Shown: positions 23,750 through 34,639, numbered from the stretch's first letter. The stretch is 64,000 nucleotides of DNA from Tupaia tana (GCA_026018925.1 JAKSZU010000003.1:190251639-190315638); one strand, 5' to 3'. Translations and numbers: made by a program. The notes: generated by a model not told the origin, from the letters alone.

Positions 23750-23934
23750 GAGGACAGTAGGTGGTATGGTGGTTAAGGCACTGGACACTCCCACGTGGCC
23801 AACCATGGTTCAAATCTCAGACCTGGTGGCTTCCTTTCTCATTTTCCCCTCTCTCTCTCTGTGTCACTCTCTGGTCAAAATAAAATAAATGAATAAATAA
23901 ATAAAATTAAATAAATAATTCTAAAAAAAAAAAG
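23750..23934 (+). mobile_element. SINE class B
   Basis: GAGGACAGTAGGTGGTATGG head, tail CTCTGGTCAAAATAAAATAA. Confidence 0.88.
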
Positions 23935-24074
23935 AACCAACCAGATTTTAAAGACCTAACACAAAAGAACGTAAAATAGTTCATCAATATTTTATATCAA
24001 TTATATGTTGAAATGACATATTGAATAGATTGGATTAAACAGAATGTACTATTAAAATTAATTTCACTTATTTC

Positions 24075-24297
24075 TTTTTTACTTTTTTAAAGTTTTTTTT
24101 TATTTTTTCCATAAGAGAGAGAGAGGAGACACAGCGAGAGAGACAGGTGCCCCCAACAGGATCTTTACACCATGATCCCACCTCAACCTCAGCCAGCCTG
24201 GATCATGGGCGCACATGTGCCCCACATGTTCAGTGAAGTTTCAGGACTTTTTCCACGATGATTCAGTTGCATTGCTACTGCACCACCAGCTGGCCCA
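24075..24297 (-). mobile_element. SINE class F
   Basis: AGAGAGAGAGAGGAGACACA at left, CTGCACCACCAGCTGGCCC at right. Confidence 0.65.
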
Positions 24298-25708
24298 TTT
24301 TCTACTTTTTGAAACGTGACTACCAGAAAATCAGCAATTAATAAATGGCTCCCATTATAGTTTCTTTACCAGGGCTGGTCTAAGAAGCATAAACAGGCAG
24401 GAGTTGGATGATGACCAAAGGGAGGAGCTACAGGAAAAGGTGTAACAAGGGCTTTTCAGTTCCTGGTGGCCTGGGGCACTGGAAGCTGATGACCCCTAGA
24501 GCAGGGATGGAGAAGGTCACAGGAGAGTAGGAACCAGGAGAGTCAGAGGGAAAGACTTCCAACAGAAGCTAAGGAAACCAGTAGCCAGGCAGAGACAGGG
24601 CTGACCCAGAAAGCGTGAGACATGCTGCCTGGAGCAGAGGACGGGGAAGGAGTCCGACTATGCGAGAGAAGGTAAGCGTGTGCCAATGTTTGAGGGCTCT
24701 CCTGTTCCACTCTCAGACTTTCTTAAACTAACTGAATGTGGACCTTTCTCCTTATTCTCTTACATGGGAAGCCAAAAGTTTATACAGAAGAGAATTCTAG
24801 GCTTGGTGGAAAAGAGATACGGAAGTGCAAGTCTGTACTTGGAACCTGGTAGATAATTACAGAGTTTTATTTTTTTTTTTTTCTTCCCTCTATCTCTCTG
24901 TCTTCTATTTAAGAGTCCTAAATGCAAATTCAGAGTCGAATTTGGTAATCAATCTCCAGTAACTTTCATGTGATCTCAATGTGGCTTCTTAGAATGATAG
25001 CCTGACTGAGGACACCCAGGAGGTTGAAGGTCACTGAGACAAAAGCACAAGTTGCCCAACCCTAGGCCTGGGCTCCTCTACAACAGCCTGCTTGTTTTTG
25101 TCCCCTCTCTGCCTCAATTCCCCCATAGGGGGGCTGTCAGAGTTCACAGAGTATCAACAGGCAACAAAGAGTTTTGATTTAAGCCAGAAGAGCAACACAA
25201 ATATTGTGACAACAGGCATAAAAAAAGATAATGATGAAAACAAAGGGGTGGGTGACACAGTAAACACATTCCAGGGGACTGAGGCAAGCACCAAAACCAA
25301 ACAAACCTGAAACAACTTCTTCATAAAACAACAAAATCCCTCAGCTTCAAGGACAAAGAAATGATCAGTCCCCCAAGGGAGAGTTATTGGAAATGACAAA
25401 TGTAAGAGCTGATTATAAACTGCCATGTTTATCAGAATCTTGGGCTATCTACAAGATTAGGAAGGCAGGGCCAGGAAGTGGCACTGTAACCCTGATTTAG
25501 AGTCTGCTCTATTTAGTTAAATCATCACTTTTGTTAGGCGCTTACTGTACTAAAGACAGAAGGTGCTAGGGACATGTGGCAGGGAGAAAGAAAGTATGTA
25601 TGACAGGCAGCATCAAAGGGTGCTATATACAGAGTCCAAAGAACTGCAGGAGTCCAGGCAAGGGAGCCCATTCTCTGATTATGGAGGCTAAATCAATATT
25701 AATGAAGG
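24298..25708. other. No gene seen
   Basis: 1.4 kb of intron 1 with no recognised repeat or exon. Confidence 0.5.
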
Positions 25709-25946
25709 AGGGCTCACCAGTGGTGGGGTGGTTAAGGTGCCTGAATCCCACATGGCCAACTGTGTGGTTCCAGTCCTGGACCTGGTAGCTTGAGAAACAT
25801 GACAGGTGCCTGTGTGTGCATGCCCAAAATCCTGAGAGGAAAATGGATTGCAGTATGACCATCCCTTGTGGGGGGGTGCTCTCTCTCTCTCTCTCTCTCT
25901 CTGCACCTCTCTCCAGTGAACATTGGCAAATTAAAAAAAAAAAAGG
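25709..25946 (+). mobile_element. SINE class D
   Basis: GGGCTCACCAGTGGTGGGGT head; TTAATGAA flanks both ends; (CT)n at 25880-25902. Confidence 0.82.
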
Positions 25947-27002
25947 TTAATGAAAGCAAATGGGTGTGAGTTACATGTTGGAAGACAGATATAGTATTTT
26001 TTAATTAGTGAAGATGAAGGAAGATTCAAAAAGAGAGAATGACGTGAGTATAAAAAAGAAAAATCTTTCATTAGCTGTTAAGGAAGTTAGAGATTCCAAG
26101 AGTTTACTGTAACATTTTAAGAATGGATTAAGCCCAACTTCCCATACCGTAGCATATTATCCTTTTCTGTTTTCTTCAAACCAGTTTCTATTATAAAAAG
26201 GGAGCTTGTCAGTTCACTTATTATTCATAGTTTCATATTGTTGTCCTTAACTAGGCTATCCTACCAGCCACTTTGCCTAGGATAGTTCTCGTTTATGCCT
26301 ACTGCAACCTAGTTTGAGCAATAAATTAGTCTATATAACTCCTCAGGAAATCATTAACTTAACTTTGAAAACTTAATTTTTCACTACTAAGATGAATACT
26401 ATTTTTAGTACTTTTCAATTTAAACCCAACACGTTGCAACAGCTTTTTTCAGGATTTAAACTTTAGGCCTCAGCCCTCACCATTTACAGACATCATTTAA
26501 TTATTTTCTAAAACATTTGTATTCTTCTTCATTTAGTCGAACTGCTAAACTAGCCACATCATAAACTGGGAAAGTAAATCTCAACGGTCACTCTGAGGTA
26601 TTCAACTATAAATTATACTTTCTAAAACAGAAAACAACAATTACAAGGAAACCTGCTTCATGGGAGAAGTTAGAATTGATGACCAACCACAGATATACTT
26701 AGTGGGCAATAAACGAAACAACTCTTCGGGTTCAGAGGCCTTCAGCAAATAAAAAACCTTTCATTGAAGGGGAAGAAGTGCTGGAGTGAGCCTTTTTGTT
26801 TGTTTTCTTTTTAGTATCATAAACAAGGAGAACCTTGATGTCCTGCTGGAATGTGCTGATGGCACAACGCAGGCATAGTCCTCAAGGACTGGGACCGCCA
26901 TAAAGCAGCCTCATCCCTCCTCCCTCCCAGGTTTCAAGGAATGGGACAGTCATAAAACAGCCTCATCCTGGTTCCCTCCCTGAACCGTCTAGAGGCACGC
27001 AC
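25947..27002. other. Intron 1 sequence, no repeat recognised
   Basis: About 1 kb next to exon 1 without SINEs; AT-rich. Two similar GGGAC(C/A)G..CATAAA(G/A)CAGCCTCATCC stretches at 26889 and 26942 suggest a local duplication. Confidence 0.5.
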
Positions 27003-27432
27003 CTTTCAGATCTCCGTTCCCATCCTTGTCGCTGTCCTTGAAAGACCTCGGGTAGATCTGGTACATGGGTCCTGCCTGCCACCAGTCAAGGCACTTTGGA
27101 GAGATGGCGATGATGGCTATGGTGGCCCCAATAAGTACAATCACAGAAGCCACAGTGAGCCAGAAGAGGATCTCCCGGGGCACTCGGTAGCAGGCCTGGC
27201 CGGAGAACTGGAACAGCACCTCCTTGGGCATCCCTGCGTAGGGCTGGATACCCTTGAAGTTGGGCTCCTCAGAGTCAAGGATGCCCACGGTGCTGTACTG
27301 CGGGCTGTCCTCTGAGCTGCGGGTATCCGGAACCTGCTCCAAGATGTCTTCATTTTGGACAAACCCATTGTTTGTCCGGCATCCCTTTGTATTCATCCCG
27401 ATGCTGTCCCTTTTACTTTTATTCTCAGCCAT
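27003..27432 (-). CDS. SLC3A1: SLC3A1 exon 1 (coding part): rBAT cytosolic tail, TM helix, start of ectodomain
   Basis: Heavy subunit (rBAT) of the apical cystine/dibasic amino-acid exchanger b0,+ of kidney proximal tubule and small intestine. It pairs with the light chain SLC7A9, which carries the transport pore; loss causes cystinuria. The 430-nt open frame starts [10 protein letters not shown] and gives residues 1-143 plus one base of codon 144. Residues 1-87 are the cytosolic tail, 88-110 a single hydrophobic helix (type II membrane protein), then SPKC with Cys114, the residue known to disulfide-bond to the light chain. [15 protein letters not shown] opens the glycoside-hydrolase-13-like ectodomain, followed by an Asp-rich stretch at 133-141. 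The donor is AAAG|GTGCGT at 27002-27001. The ATG is chosen because it matches the known N-terminus and lies about 60 nt below a TATA box. Reading continues to a stop beyond the donor, but that extension is intron. Identification is very firm. Confidence 0.97.
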
Positions 27433-27500
27433 CGGCCCCGGCCCTGTCCCTTCCGAGTGTCTTCTTGCAGTAATGCAGGTGCTTTCCTGACTGCTTGGTC
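27433..27500 (-). other. SLC3A1: SLC3A1 5' UTR (estimated)
   Basis: Sequence between the inferred start site and the ATG. No upstream ATG is present on the minus strand here, and the ATG sits in GGGGCCGATGG, with G at +4. Confidence 0.5.
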
Positions 27501-27520
27501 TTGTTAAAGAGTTTGCGTGG

Positions 27521-27526
27521 TTTATA
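27521..27526 (-). promoter_or_regulatory. SLC3A1: SLC3A1 TATA box
   Basis: The minus strand reads TTTATTTATAAACC here, with TATAAA at 27526-27521. A start about 25-31 nt downstream would fall near 27495-27500 and give a ~65-nt 5' UTR before the ATG at 27432. A TATA promoter fits a tissue-restricted gene. The start position is inferred, not seen. Confidence 0.6.
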
Positions 27527-27715
27527 AATAAACCTGGCTGGACTTTGTCCAGCCAAGGAAGAAAGGGTAAAGGTAAAAGGGCTTTAAAAAAAATTCTCTT
27601 TACACCATGAGCCTGATGTAGCTACAGTAGCAATACTGAGAGGGTTGGGCCCTACAGTGGGACAGAGGCATGGAGGAGCAGAGGGTCAACCACGCATGGC
27701 TCCATCTTAATTTAA

Positions 27716-28223
27716 GATGTTATTTGGGAGAGTTGAACACAGAATATAGCCACATATATTCACAATCATCAAAAGGTAGAAACAATCCCAACTCTATCAT
27801 CAGATGGGTGGTTAATCAAAATGTGGTATACCCACACAGTGAGATATCTATTTTTCAGCCTTAAAAATGAAGGCAATTTTGGGCCAGCCAGTGGTGTGGT
27901 AGTGAAGAGGTAGGATCCTACAAAGCCAAATGCAGGTTCAAGTCTGTGTGCCCAAAATCCCAAGAGGAGAATGGAAAAGGGAATGCAGTGTGATCATCTC
28001 TGCTGGGGGGAGTGATTCCTCACTTTCTCTTGCTCTCTGATGAACGCATGTGCCCTATAGCAAAAAAACTATCAGAAAAAAAAAAGGGCAATTCTGATAT
28101 ATGTTACAACCTGTATGAAACTTGAGGACACTATGCTAAATGAAATAAACCACACAAAAGGACAAATATTGTACAATTTCACGTAGAGGTGGTACCTAGA
28201 GTAGTCAAATTCACAGAGATAGA
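27716..28223 (+). mobile_element. L1 3' fragment, sense, near SLC3A1 promoter
   Basis: CACAATCATCAAAAGGTAGA, then after a SINE (27882-28086) CTATGCTAAATGAAATAAAC and GGACAAATATTGTAC: typical L1 3' ORF2 sequence. It starts about 200 bp upstream of the SLC3A1 TATA box. Confidence 0.8.
27882..28086 (+). mobile_element. SINE class D, in L1
   Basis: GGGCCAGCCAGTGGTGTGGT head, tail CCCTATAGCAAAAAAACTAT; GGCAATT(T/C)T on both sides. Confidence 0.85.
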
Positions 28224-28520
28224 AAGGTGGCATAGTGGTCAAGGTGCTGGACTCTCACATGGTTGAACGTGGTTGGAGTCCTGGACCTGGCAGCTTGAAA
28301 CTCATGCTGAGTATGTGTGTGCATGCCCAAAATTCTGAGACTGGAGGAGAACGGATTGCAGTGTGGCCATCCTGAGAGGAGAATGGAGGAGAAGGGATTG
28401 TGCCATGGCCATCCACCCTGGGGGGTGATTTCTTGCTTTCTGTCTCTCTGTCTCTTTTTTTGTCTTTCTGGTGAGCCCACGCACCCTATAGCAAAAACCT
28501 CTCAAAAAAAAAAAAAAAAT
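28224..28520 (+). mobile_element. SINE class A/D with an internal duplication
   Basis: Head truncated (GGTGGCATAGTGGTCAAGG). The stretch GGAGGAGAA(C/G)GGATTG occurs twice (28333 and 28386), each after a GAGA..GG motif. Tail CCTATAGCAAAAACCTC. Confidence 0.8.
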
Positions 28521-28894
28521 AAGTGGGGGGGGCCTAAAGTGGTGAAAGTTATGTATGATTTACCAGTTTTCTTTAAAAGCTTAACATTTTCTTCTTACCT
28601 AGGTATAAGAAAAATAAACAAATAATTTTTCAAGGGGGAACAGGCTTTTTAAATTTTTTTCTTTTGAAGATCTCTCTTCCTACAAACTCAAGCAGTCTGG
28701 AGCCAGAGAACTGTGGTCCTCTGTTACTGAAACTAATTCTATTTTATTTCATTTAAAGTCAAACCCTGTTAAGTTCATTTGAATGCTCAGGTCCACCCCA
28801 GGTATTTTTTTTTTTTTTTTTTTTTTCAGGAAAGGAAGTGGTTGAACTTTCAGAAAATGGGGGGAGAAAAGAGTTCATATCTAACACACTTAAG
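28521..28894. other. No gene seen; poly(T) at 28805
   Basis: Unclassified intergenic sequence with a 22-base T run. Confidence 0.5.
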
Positions 28895-29159
28895 TTTTTC
28901 CTTTTTTTTTTCCTCCTTTCTTTTTTTTTTTTTTTTTTCTTTTTTTCTTTTGGTCACAGGGTGCATGTGCTTGCCTGAGAGTGACACAGAGACAGTGAGA
29001 AAGGAAAGCGAGACATCACCCCTTCCCTTCCATTCTCTTCCTGGGAGTTGGGGCACTCACATGCACCCAGCGTGATTTTCAAGCTGCCAGGTCTGGGACT
29101 CGAACCATGGTCAACCATGTAGGAGTCCAGCACTTTAACCACCATGCTACCTGTTGGTC
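28895..29159 (-). mobile_element. SINE class D
   Basis: GGTCACAGGGTGCATGTGC at left, CACCATGCTACCTGTTGGTCC at right. Confidence 0.82.
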
Positions 29160-29186
29160 CTTCCATTTTCTTTGCTGTTTTAAGAA

Positions 29187-29432
29187 AGTGATTTTTTTTC
29201 CCTTTATTTATAATAAGTACTTGAGTATATGCATGTTAGAGGGAGAGACAGGGAGATGAGCTCCCTCCACAGGGTCTGCTCATGCCACGGTCTCCTTCTA
29301 CTCCTCCCGCCCATTGGAGCTGGCGCATGGTTCAAGCTGATCAGGGCAGGGACTTGAAACATGATCATGTGGGATTTATCTTCTCTTGAGGAGCTCATCA
29401 CCACTATGTCAGAGGAGAGGCCCAAAGTGCTT
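29187..29432 (-). mobile_element. SINE class F
   Basis: CTCCCTCCACAGGGTCTGC in the body; right end GGAGAGGCCCA. Confidence 0.65.
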
Positions 29433-29649
29433 TTTTATAGGTAAGCAATCCTCAATACTAGCACTAAAGCGTCATCTAATCATTGACAAGTGTAAACTCC
29501 GACATTTGTAAGTCCAAGGAAACTGGATTTGTTAGAGGTGCTGTCCTAGAAGACTCTGCAAGTCTTAAAAGAATGTGATGATTCATAATTTCCATTTAAT
29601 CAGTGACCCTTATACAGCTCTATGAATCATTTGATTTGATCAGATAATG

Positions 29650-29905
29650 AGGTTTTTGTTTGTTTGTTTGTTTTGAGAGAGATTTTTACTATTGGGCTTG
29701 TGCACTTGCCAGAGAGATGGAGAGACAGAAAGTGAGAAATTCCGTGAGGGGATGGCCATGCCACAATCCCTTCTCCTCCGTTCTCCTCTCAGGATCTTGA
29801 GCACATGCACCCATGTGAGTTTTAAACTGCCAGGTCCAGGACTCAAACTGCAGGTGACTATGTGGGAGTCCAGAGACATAACCATTATGACATTTGCTGG
29901 TCCCA
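29650..29905 (-). mobile_element. SINE class A, older
   Basis: GAGAGATTTTTACTATTGGG at left, CATTTGCTGGTCCC at right. Confidence 0.85.
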
Positions 29906-30068
29906 TTGAGACCTATTTTTAATGAGGAAAGTTATCTGGGTCTTTTAACATTACTGATATTTATTGATTTATTTATTTTTATTATTGAGAGTGACTTAGA
30001 AGAAGTACCTGGAGTAAAAGAGCAAGCTACTTGACCTTGGCCAAATTATTTTTTTAAATGAGAAAATC

Positions 30069-30303
30069 TCAGGCAGCCCCATAGCTAAGTAGTTAAAGGA
30101 GTCAGATCCCACATGATAGACCACAGTTCAAATCCAGGTCTCAGTGGTTTGAAAAAACTTGCCAGACACATGTGTATACATGTTCAAAATCTCAACAGGA
30201 TGGAGAAATGAAAGAAAAGGGATTATGATGTGACCACACCCAATGGAGGGCTGCTTTTTCCCTCTCTCTGGCAAGTACACATGCCCTCGGGCCAAAGATT
30301 CCA
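30069..30303 (+). mobile_element. SINE class C
   Basis: AGGCAGCCCCATAGCTAAGT head, tail GCAAGTACACATGCCCTCGG. Confidence 0.75.
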
Positions 30304-30326
30304 CATCTAGCATGCTATGGTGACCC

Positions 30327-30881
30327 TTTTTTTCATTTTTATTTTTTAGTATTTGCTATGGGACACGTGCGCTTGCCAGAGAAATTGAAAGAGAGAAAGA
30401 GAGAGAGAGAGAGAGTGTTAGAGAGAGAAAAGGTGAGGAAGAGAGGACCACACCACAGTCTCTTCAGCCCAGTCTCCTTTTCAGGATTTTCTTTTTTTTT
30501 TTTTTTGGAGAGGTTTTTGCTATAGGGCGCGTGCGCTCGCCAGACAGACAGAGAGAGACAGAGAGACAGAAAGCGAGAAATCACCCCCCAGGCGGGATGG
30601 CCAGGCCGCAATCCCTTCTCCTCCATTCTCCTCTCGGGATCTTGGGCACACACGCACACGCGCCCGGCGTGAGTTTAAGCCACCAGGTCCAGGACGCGAA
30701 CCGCGGTCAACTACATGGGAGTCCAGTGACATAGCCATTACGCTAACTGCTGGTCCCTCCTTTTCAGGATTTTCAAAATTGTGCCCAGCATGATTTTCAA
30801 GCCACAGGGTCTGGGACTTGAACCACGGAGAAGGCCATGTGAGATCCAGCACCATAAACTCCATGCCACCTGCTGGCCTTA
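30327..30881 (-). mobile_element. SINE class D, split by a younger SINE
   Basis: Outer copy is 30327-30490 plus 30774-30881: TATTTGCTATGGGACACG at left, CATGCCACCTGCTGGCC at right. Confidence 0.88.
30491..30757 (-). mobile_element. SINE class A nested in a SINE
   Basis: Perfect 16-bp duplication TCCTTTTCAGGATTTT at 30475-30490 and 30758-30773. CpG-rich. Confidence 0.96.
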
Positions 30882-31084
30882 AATTTTTTTTAATGAGAAA
30901 ATCCCAATACCTAGTCTCCTGAATGCATCCACCAAGTGGTATCTCTCATTATTAATTATGCATATTGAATATTTTTGAAAATCAAAAGAATTTAACTTTT
31001 GTGTTTTGATATTACTTTATCTCTCAAACACATAATGGTGACTTTTACAAGCATTAATTATTAAAAGTCATTTACTATTCAGGG

Positions 31085-31285
31085 AAAAAAATACAAACAC
31101 CCTCCACAGGGCCTGCACACACTACTATCTTTCCTCCACACTACTATCTTCTCCTAGCTGCATCTTGGGCACTCATGCTGTTTCCAACCGACGGGGCTGA
31201 AGATTCAAACTACAGTCGCCACGTGGAATCGTTCCTTTTGAGCAGTGCTTTCCTGCCGTCCTACAGAGGCAGCTCCACCTTAGAC
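31085..31285 (-). mobile_element. SINE class F fragment
   Basis: ACCCTCCACAGGGCCTGCAC motif; right end CTACAGAGGCAGCTCC. Confidence 0.55.
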
Positions 31286-31413
31286 TAGACAGTCACACTC
31301 ACAATGTGCACACTTACCATATCTTAGTAAAAAATGAAAATAAGATAAGAACAAAAATGATACTTTGAACTTCCAGAACATGCAAACTAGAAGCTTTCCA
31401 AAAACAACCTCAA

Positions 31414-31622
31414 GGGCCAGCAGGTGGCATGGTGGTTAAGGCACTGGACTCCCTCATGGCCAACCATGGTTCAAATCTCAGACCTGTTAGCTTGCTTTCT
31501 CAATTTTCTCTCTCTCTCTCACTTTTTTTTCCTCTCTCTCTGGGGAGCACACATACCCTATAGCAAATAAAAATAATAATAATAAACTAAATAAAATAAA
31601 TAATTATTTAAAAAAAAATAAA
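31414..31622 (+). mobile_element. SINE class B head with A-type tail (hybrid)
   Basis: GGCCAGCAGGTGGCATGGTG head and CT-rich middle of class B, then ACACATACCCTATAGCAAAT of class A, then the AAATAAATAATTATT end of class B. AAAACAACCT repeats on both sides. Confidence 0.85.
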
Positions 31623-31670
31623 GAAAACAACCTAAAATAATTATCTGGTCTCTGGGGGAGGTATTTTTTT

Positions 31671-31941
31671 TTTTTTCTTTTTTCTTTTTTTGGAGAGGTT
31701 TTTGCTATAGGGCGCGTGCGCTCGCCAGACAGAGAGAGAGAGACAGAGAGATAGAAAGCAGGAAATCACCCCCCAGGGGGGATGGCCACGCCGCAATCCC
31801 TTCTCCTCCATTCTCCTCTCGGGATCTTGGGCACGCACGCACACGCGCCCGGCGTGAGTTTAAGCCGCCGGGTCCGGGACTCGAACCGCGGTCGACTACG
31901 TGGGAGTCCAGCGACATAGCCATTACGCTAACTGCTGGTCC
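31671..31941 (-). mobile_element. SINE class A, young
   Basis: Perfect 19-bp duplication CTGGGGGAGGTATTTTTTT at 31652-31670 and 31942-31960. CpG-rich. Confidence 0.96.
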
Positions 31942-31952
31942 CTGGGGGAGGT

Positions 31953-32232
31953 ATTTTTTTGTTTGTTTGTTTTTTAGTTTTGCTATAGGGCATTTGTGCT
32001 TACCAGAGACAGAGAGACAGAGAGCAAGAGAAAGTGAGAAATCCTCAACTATTCCCCATCAAAAGATAGTCATGCTACAATCCCTTCTTCTCCGTTCTTC
32101 TCTCAGGATTTTGGGCAGGCATGTACACGTGCTTGGAGTGATTTCCAAGTCACCAGGTCCAGGACTCAAACCAAGCAGTTGTCCATGTGATGAGAGTCCA
32201 GCCACCTTAACCTCCGTACCACTGTTAGCCCA
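31953..32232 (-). mobile_element. SINE class D, older
   Basis: TTTTGCTATAGGGCATTTGT at left, CGTACCACTGTTAGCCC at right. The young SINE landed in its poly(T) edge. Confidence 0.82.
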
Positions 32233-32308
32233 ATGGAAAGGTTTTTTTAAACAATAAAAGAAAATACAAAATAAAATCTTTGAATTTATCATATCACAAA
32301 GTATACTA

Positions 32309-32385
32309 CTGGGTCATTGGAAAAGTCATAATATATTTTGCTATGTTTTTCTATCCAAAAATGTATTATGACTTTTCAGGCCTAA
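32309..32385. mobile_element. Palindromic MITE (family 1)
   Basis: CTGGGTCATTGGAAAAGTCA at the left; right arm ATTATGACTTTTCAGGCC is degenerate at its end. Confidence 0.75.
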
Positions 32386-32448
32386 TAATTGAAGATCGTA
32401 TGACAAACTCAGAAATATATTTGTATTAATAATAAATACGCCAACTTG

Positions 32449-32462
32449 GTTTTTTTTTTTGT

Positions 32463-32494
<32 letters not shown>

Positions 32495-32739
32495 TGAGAG
32501 GTTTTTGCTATAGGGCACGTGCGCTCGCCAGACAGAGTGAGACAGAGAGACAGAAAGCGAGAAATCACCCCCCAGGGGGGATGGTCACGCCGCAATCCCT
32601 TCTCCATTCTCCTCTCGGGATCTTGGGCACGCACGCACACGCGCCAGGCGTGAGTTTTAAGCCACCGGGTCCAGGACGCGAACCATGGTCGACTACGTGG
32701 GAGTCCAGCGACACAGCCATTACGCCAACTGCTGGTTCC
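32449..32739 (-). mobile_element. SINE class A, young
   Basis: Perfect 10-bp duplication CGCCAACTTG at 32439-32448 and 32740-32749; (GTTTT)n in the tail. Confidence 0.94.
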
Positions 32740-32779
32740 CGCCAACTTGTTTTTAACATTAAAGGTCTGTATATATTGT

Positions 32780-33320
32780 TAGATGTTGTGTATACATATA
32801 TGCAATTTCATAATATCAATGAAAATATAAATGTCAGTAGAAAACTTGGAAAAATATAAACAGACATTTCACACAAATCAACTCCAAGAAGTAAGTAAGC
32901 ATTTTCAATCACATTGGCAAAACATTATTAAAAGCTAGTGCTGGCAAGGGCCCAGTGTGAACTGACATAATAATTCTAGATTCACAATGCATATCATGAG
33001 GTTTAACATTTTTTAGGGTAGCAAACTGAGGCTGGCCTACCAGATTTTAAAGCAAAAAATCCAGACAACTAGCATTGATACTAAAGAAGGGATAGATCAA
33101 AGGGTCAATTATACAAATGTGAATCAACAAAAATAGACTCCAATATAAGGGAATATATGGGAATTTAAAATATGGAAAGATGTTTTAAATCAAAGAGAAA
33201 AAAGAAAAATTATTTAGCTCATTACATTGGACAACTAGCTAGCTATTTGTAAAAGAAAATAACACTATATAGCTTATCTTACTCCTAACACAAAATAAGT
33301 TCTATGTGACTCAGATTTTT
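32780..33320 (+). mobile_element. L1 ORF2 fragments, sense
   Basis: Reads as old L1 (GGACAACTAGCTAGCTATTT and CAAAATAAGTTCTATGTGAC near 33228-33312). Low identity, many stops. The left part is less certain. Confidence 0.55.
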
Positions 33321-33461
33321 TTTTTTACTTTGAAATTATAATTCCTGGTTTACAAATAATCATGGTACCCTTTTGTACGGTACAGTATGGTTTTTCAGTG
33401 CATGCGTATAATGTGAAATAGCAAATCAAGGGTATAGACATATTCATTCTCTTCAACATTG

Positions 33462-33566
33462 AAATTACATAATGTTGAACACATTCAATAATAGTTCTAC
33501 TAGTTTGTTCTCTGGAAGTATATTGAATTGTCAGTGATAATGTTTACTCATCTATGGTATACAGTT
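33462..33566 (+). repeat. Left arm of 105-bp inverted repeat
   Basis: Reverse complement matches 33852-33956 over all 105 positions with five mismatches and no gap by my alignment. This arm sits where L1 sequence is expected, so it is probably the template copy. Confidence 0.9.
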
Positions 33567-33851
33567 TCATCACCTATTCAACCCATTCAACATTTTTACA
33601 TGCATTCTGTATCTGTTGTTCCTTTTCTTCTAAACCCCACCCCACCTTGGAGCTTCAGGAATCTACCATCGGTCTCTCTACTCCTATACCATTGAGTACC
33701 TCAGTTTCCACCACAGAATGCAAACATTTGGTTTCTATTAAAGAGAGTGCGGACAGTCTGTGTATGTTAAGTGGGGTATACAGTATTTGTCTGTCATCGC
33801 CTGGCTAATTTCACTTAGTATTTCTCTCCTAGTTATCAAATGACAGAATTT

Positions 33852-33956
33852 AACTGTATACCATAGATGAGTAAACATTATCACTAACAATTCAATGTAC
33901 TTCCAAAGAACAAACTAGTAGAACTATTACAGAATGTGTTCAACATTATGTAATTT
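33852..33956 (-). repeat. Right arm of 105-bp inverted repeat (inserted copy)
   Basis: Mirror copy of 33462-33566, 285 bp away. It interrupts antisense L1 between GACAGAATTT and the GGCTGAGTAGTATTCC block, so it looks like a templated insertion. Confidence 0.9.
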
Positions 33957-34071
33957 GTTATTGTTTGTGGCTGAGTAGTATTCCATTATATATGTGTTGG
34001 ATCAGATTTTCTTGTTGATCTTTCCCTGTTGGACCAGATTTAAAAGTAAAAATTAAAACTGCAAACAAAAA

Positions 34072-34336
34072 CTTTTTTTTTTTGGAGAGGTTTTTGCTAT
34101 AGGGCATGTGCGTTCACCAGAAAGAGAGAGAGAGAGACAGAGAGATAGAAAGTGAGAAATCACTCCCCAGGGGGGATGGCCACACCGCAATCCATTCTCC
34201 TACATTCTCCTCTCAGGATCTTGGGCATGCACGCACACGCTCCCGGCATGAGTTTAAGCCACCGGGTCCAGGACTTGAACCGCATTTGACTACATGGGAG
34301 TTCAGCGACATAGCTATTATGCTAACTGATGGTCCC
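34072..34336 (-). mobile_element. SINE class A
   Basis: TTGCTATAGGGCATGTGCGT at left, CTAACTGATGGTCCC at right. Confidence 0.9.
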
Positions 34337-34387
34337 AAAATGTAAAAATTTTAGAAAGAAACTGGTGTATTTTTAAAAAGTAATCTT

Positions 34388-34639
34388 GGGGACAGCCATA
34401 GTGTGGTGATTACGGCAGCTGGATCCCACATGGACAACAGTATGGTTCGAGTCCCAAATCCAGAGGCTTGAGAATCATGCCAGGCACAAGTGCATGTGTG
34501 CCCAAAACCCCAAAAGGAGAAATGGAGAAGACACTGTGGTATGGCCATCCCCATGGCAAGTGCTTTTTCACTTTCCCTCTGTCTTTGTCCACTGACTATG
34601 CCAACTCTCTGGCAAATTATTTTAAAAAAAAGAAAGAAA
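34388..34639 (+). mobile_element. SINE class C
   Basis: GGGGACAGCCATAGTGTGGT head, GGTTCGAGTCCC B box, tail CTCTCTGGCAAATT. Confidence 0.82.

Larger units (their letters stand above)
33335..34020 (-). mobile_element. L1 3' fragment, antisense, carrying an internal inverted duplication
   Basis: Antisense of L1 3' region: AATTTCACTTAGTATTTCTC, TCAAATGACAGAATTT and GGCTGAGTAGTATTCCATTA in the expected order. Between the last two sits a 105-bp insert that is the reverse complement of 33462-33566. Confidence 0.75.
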
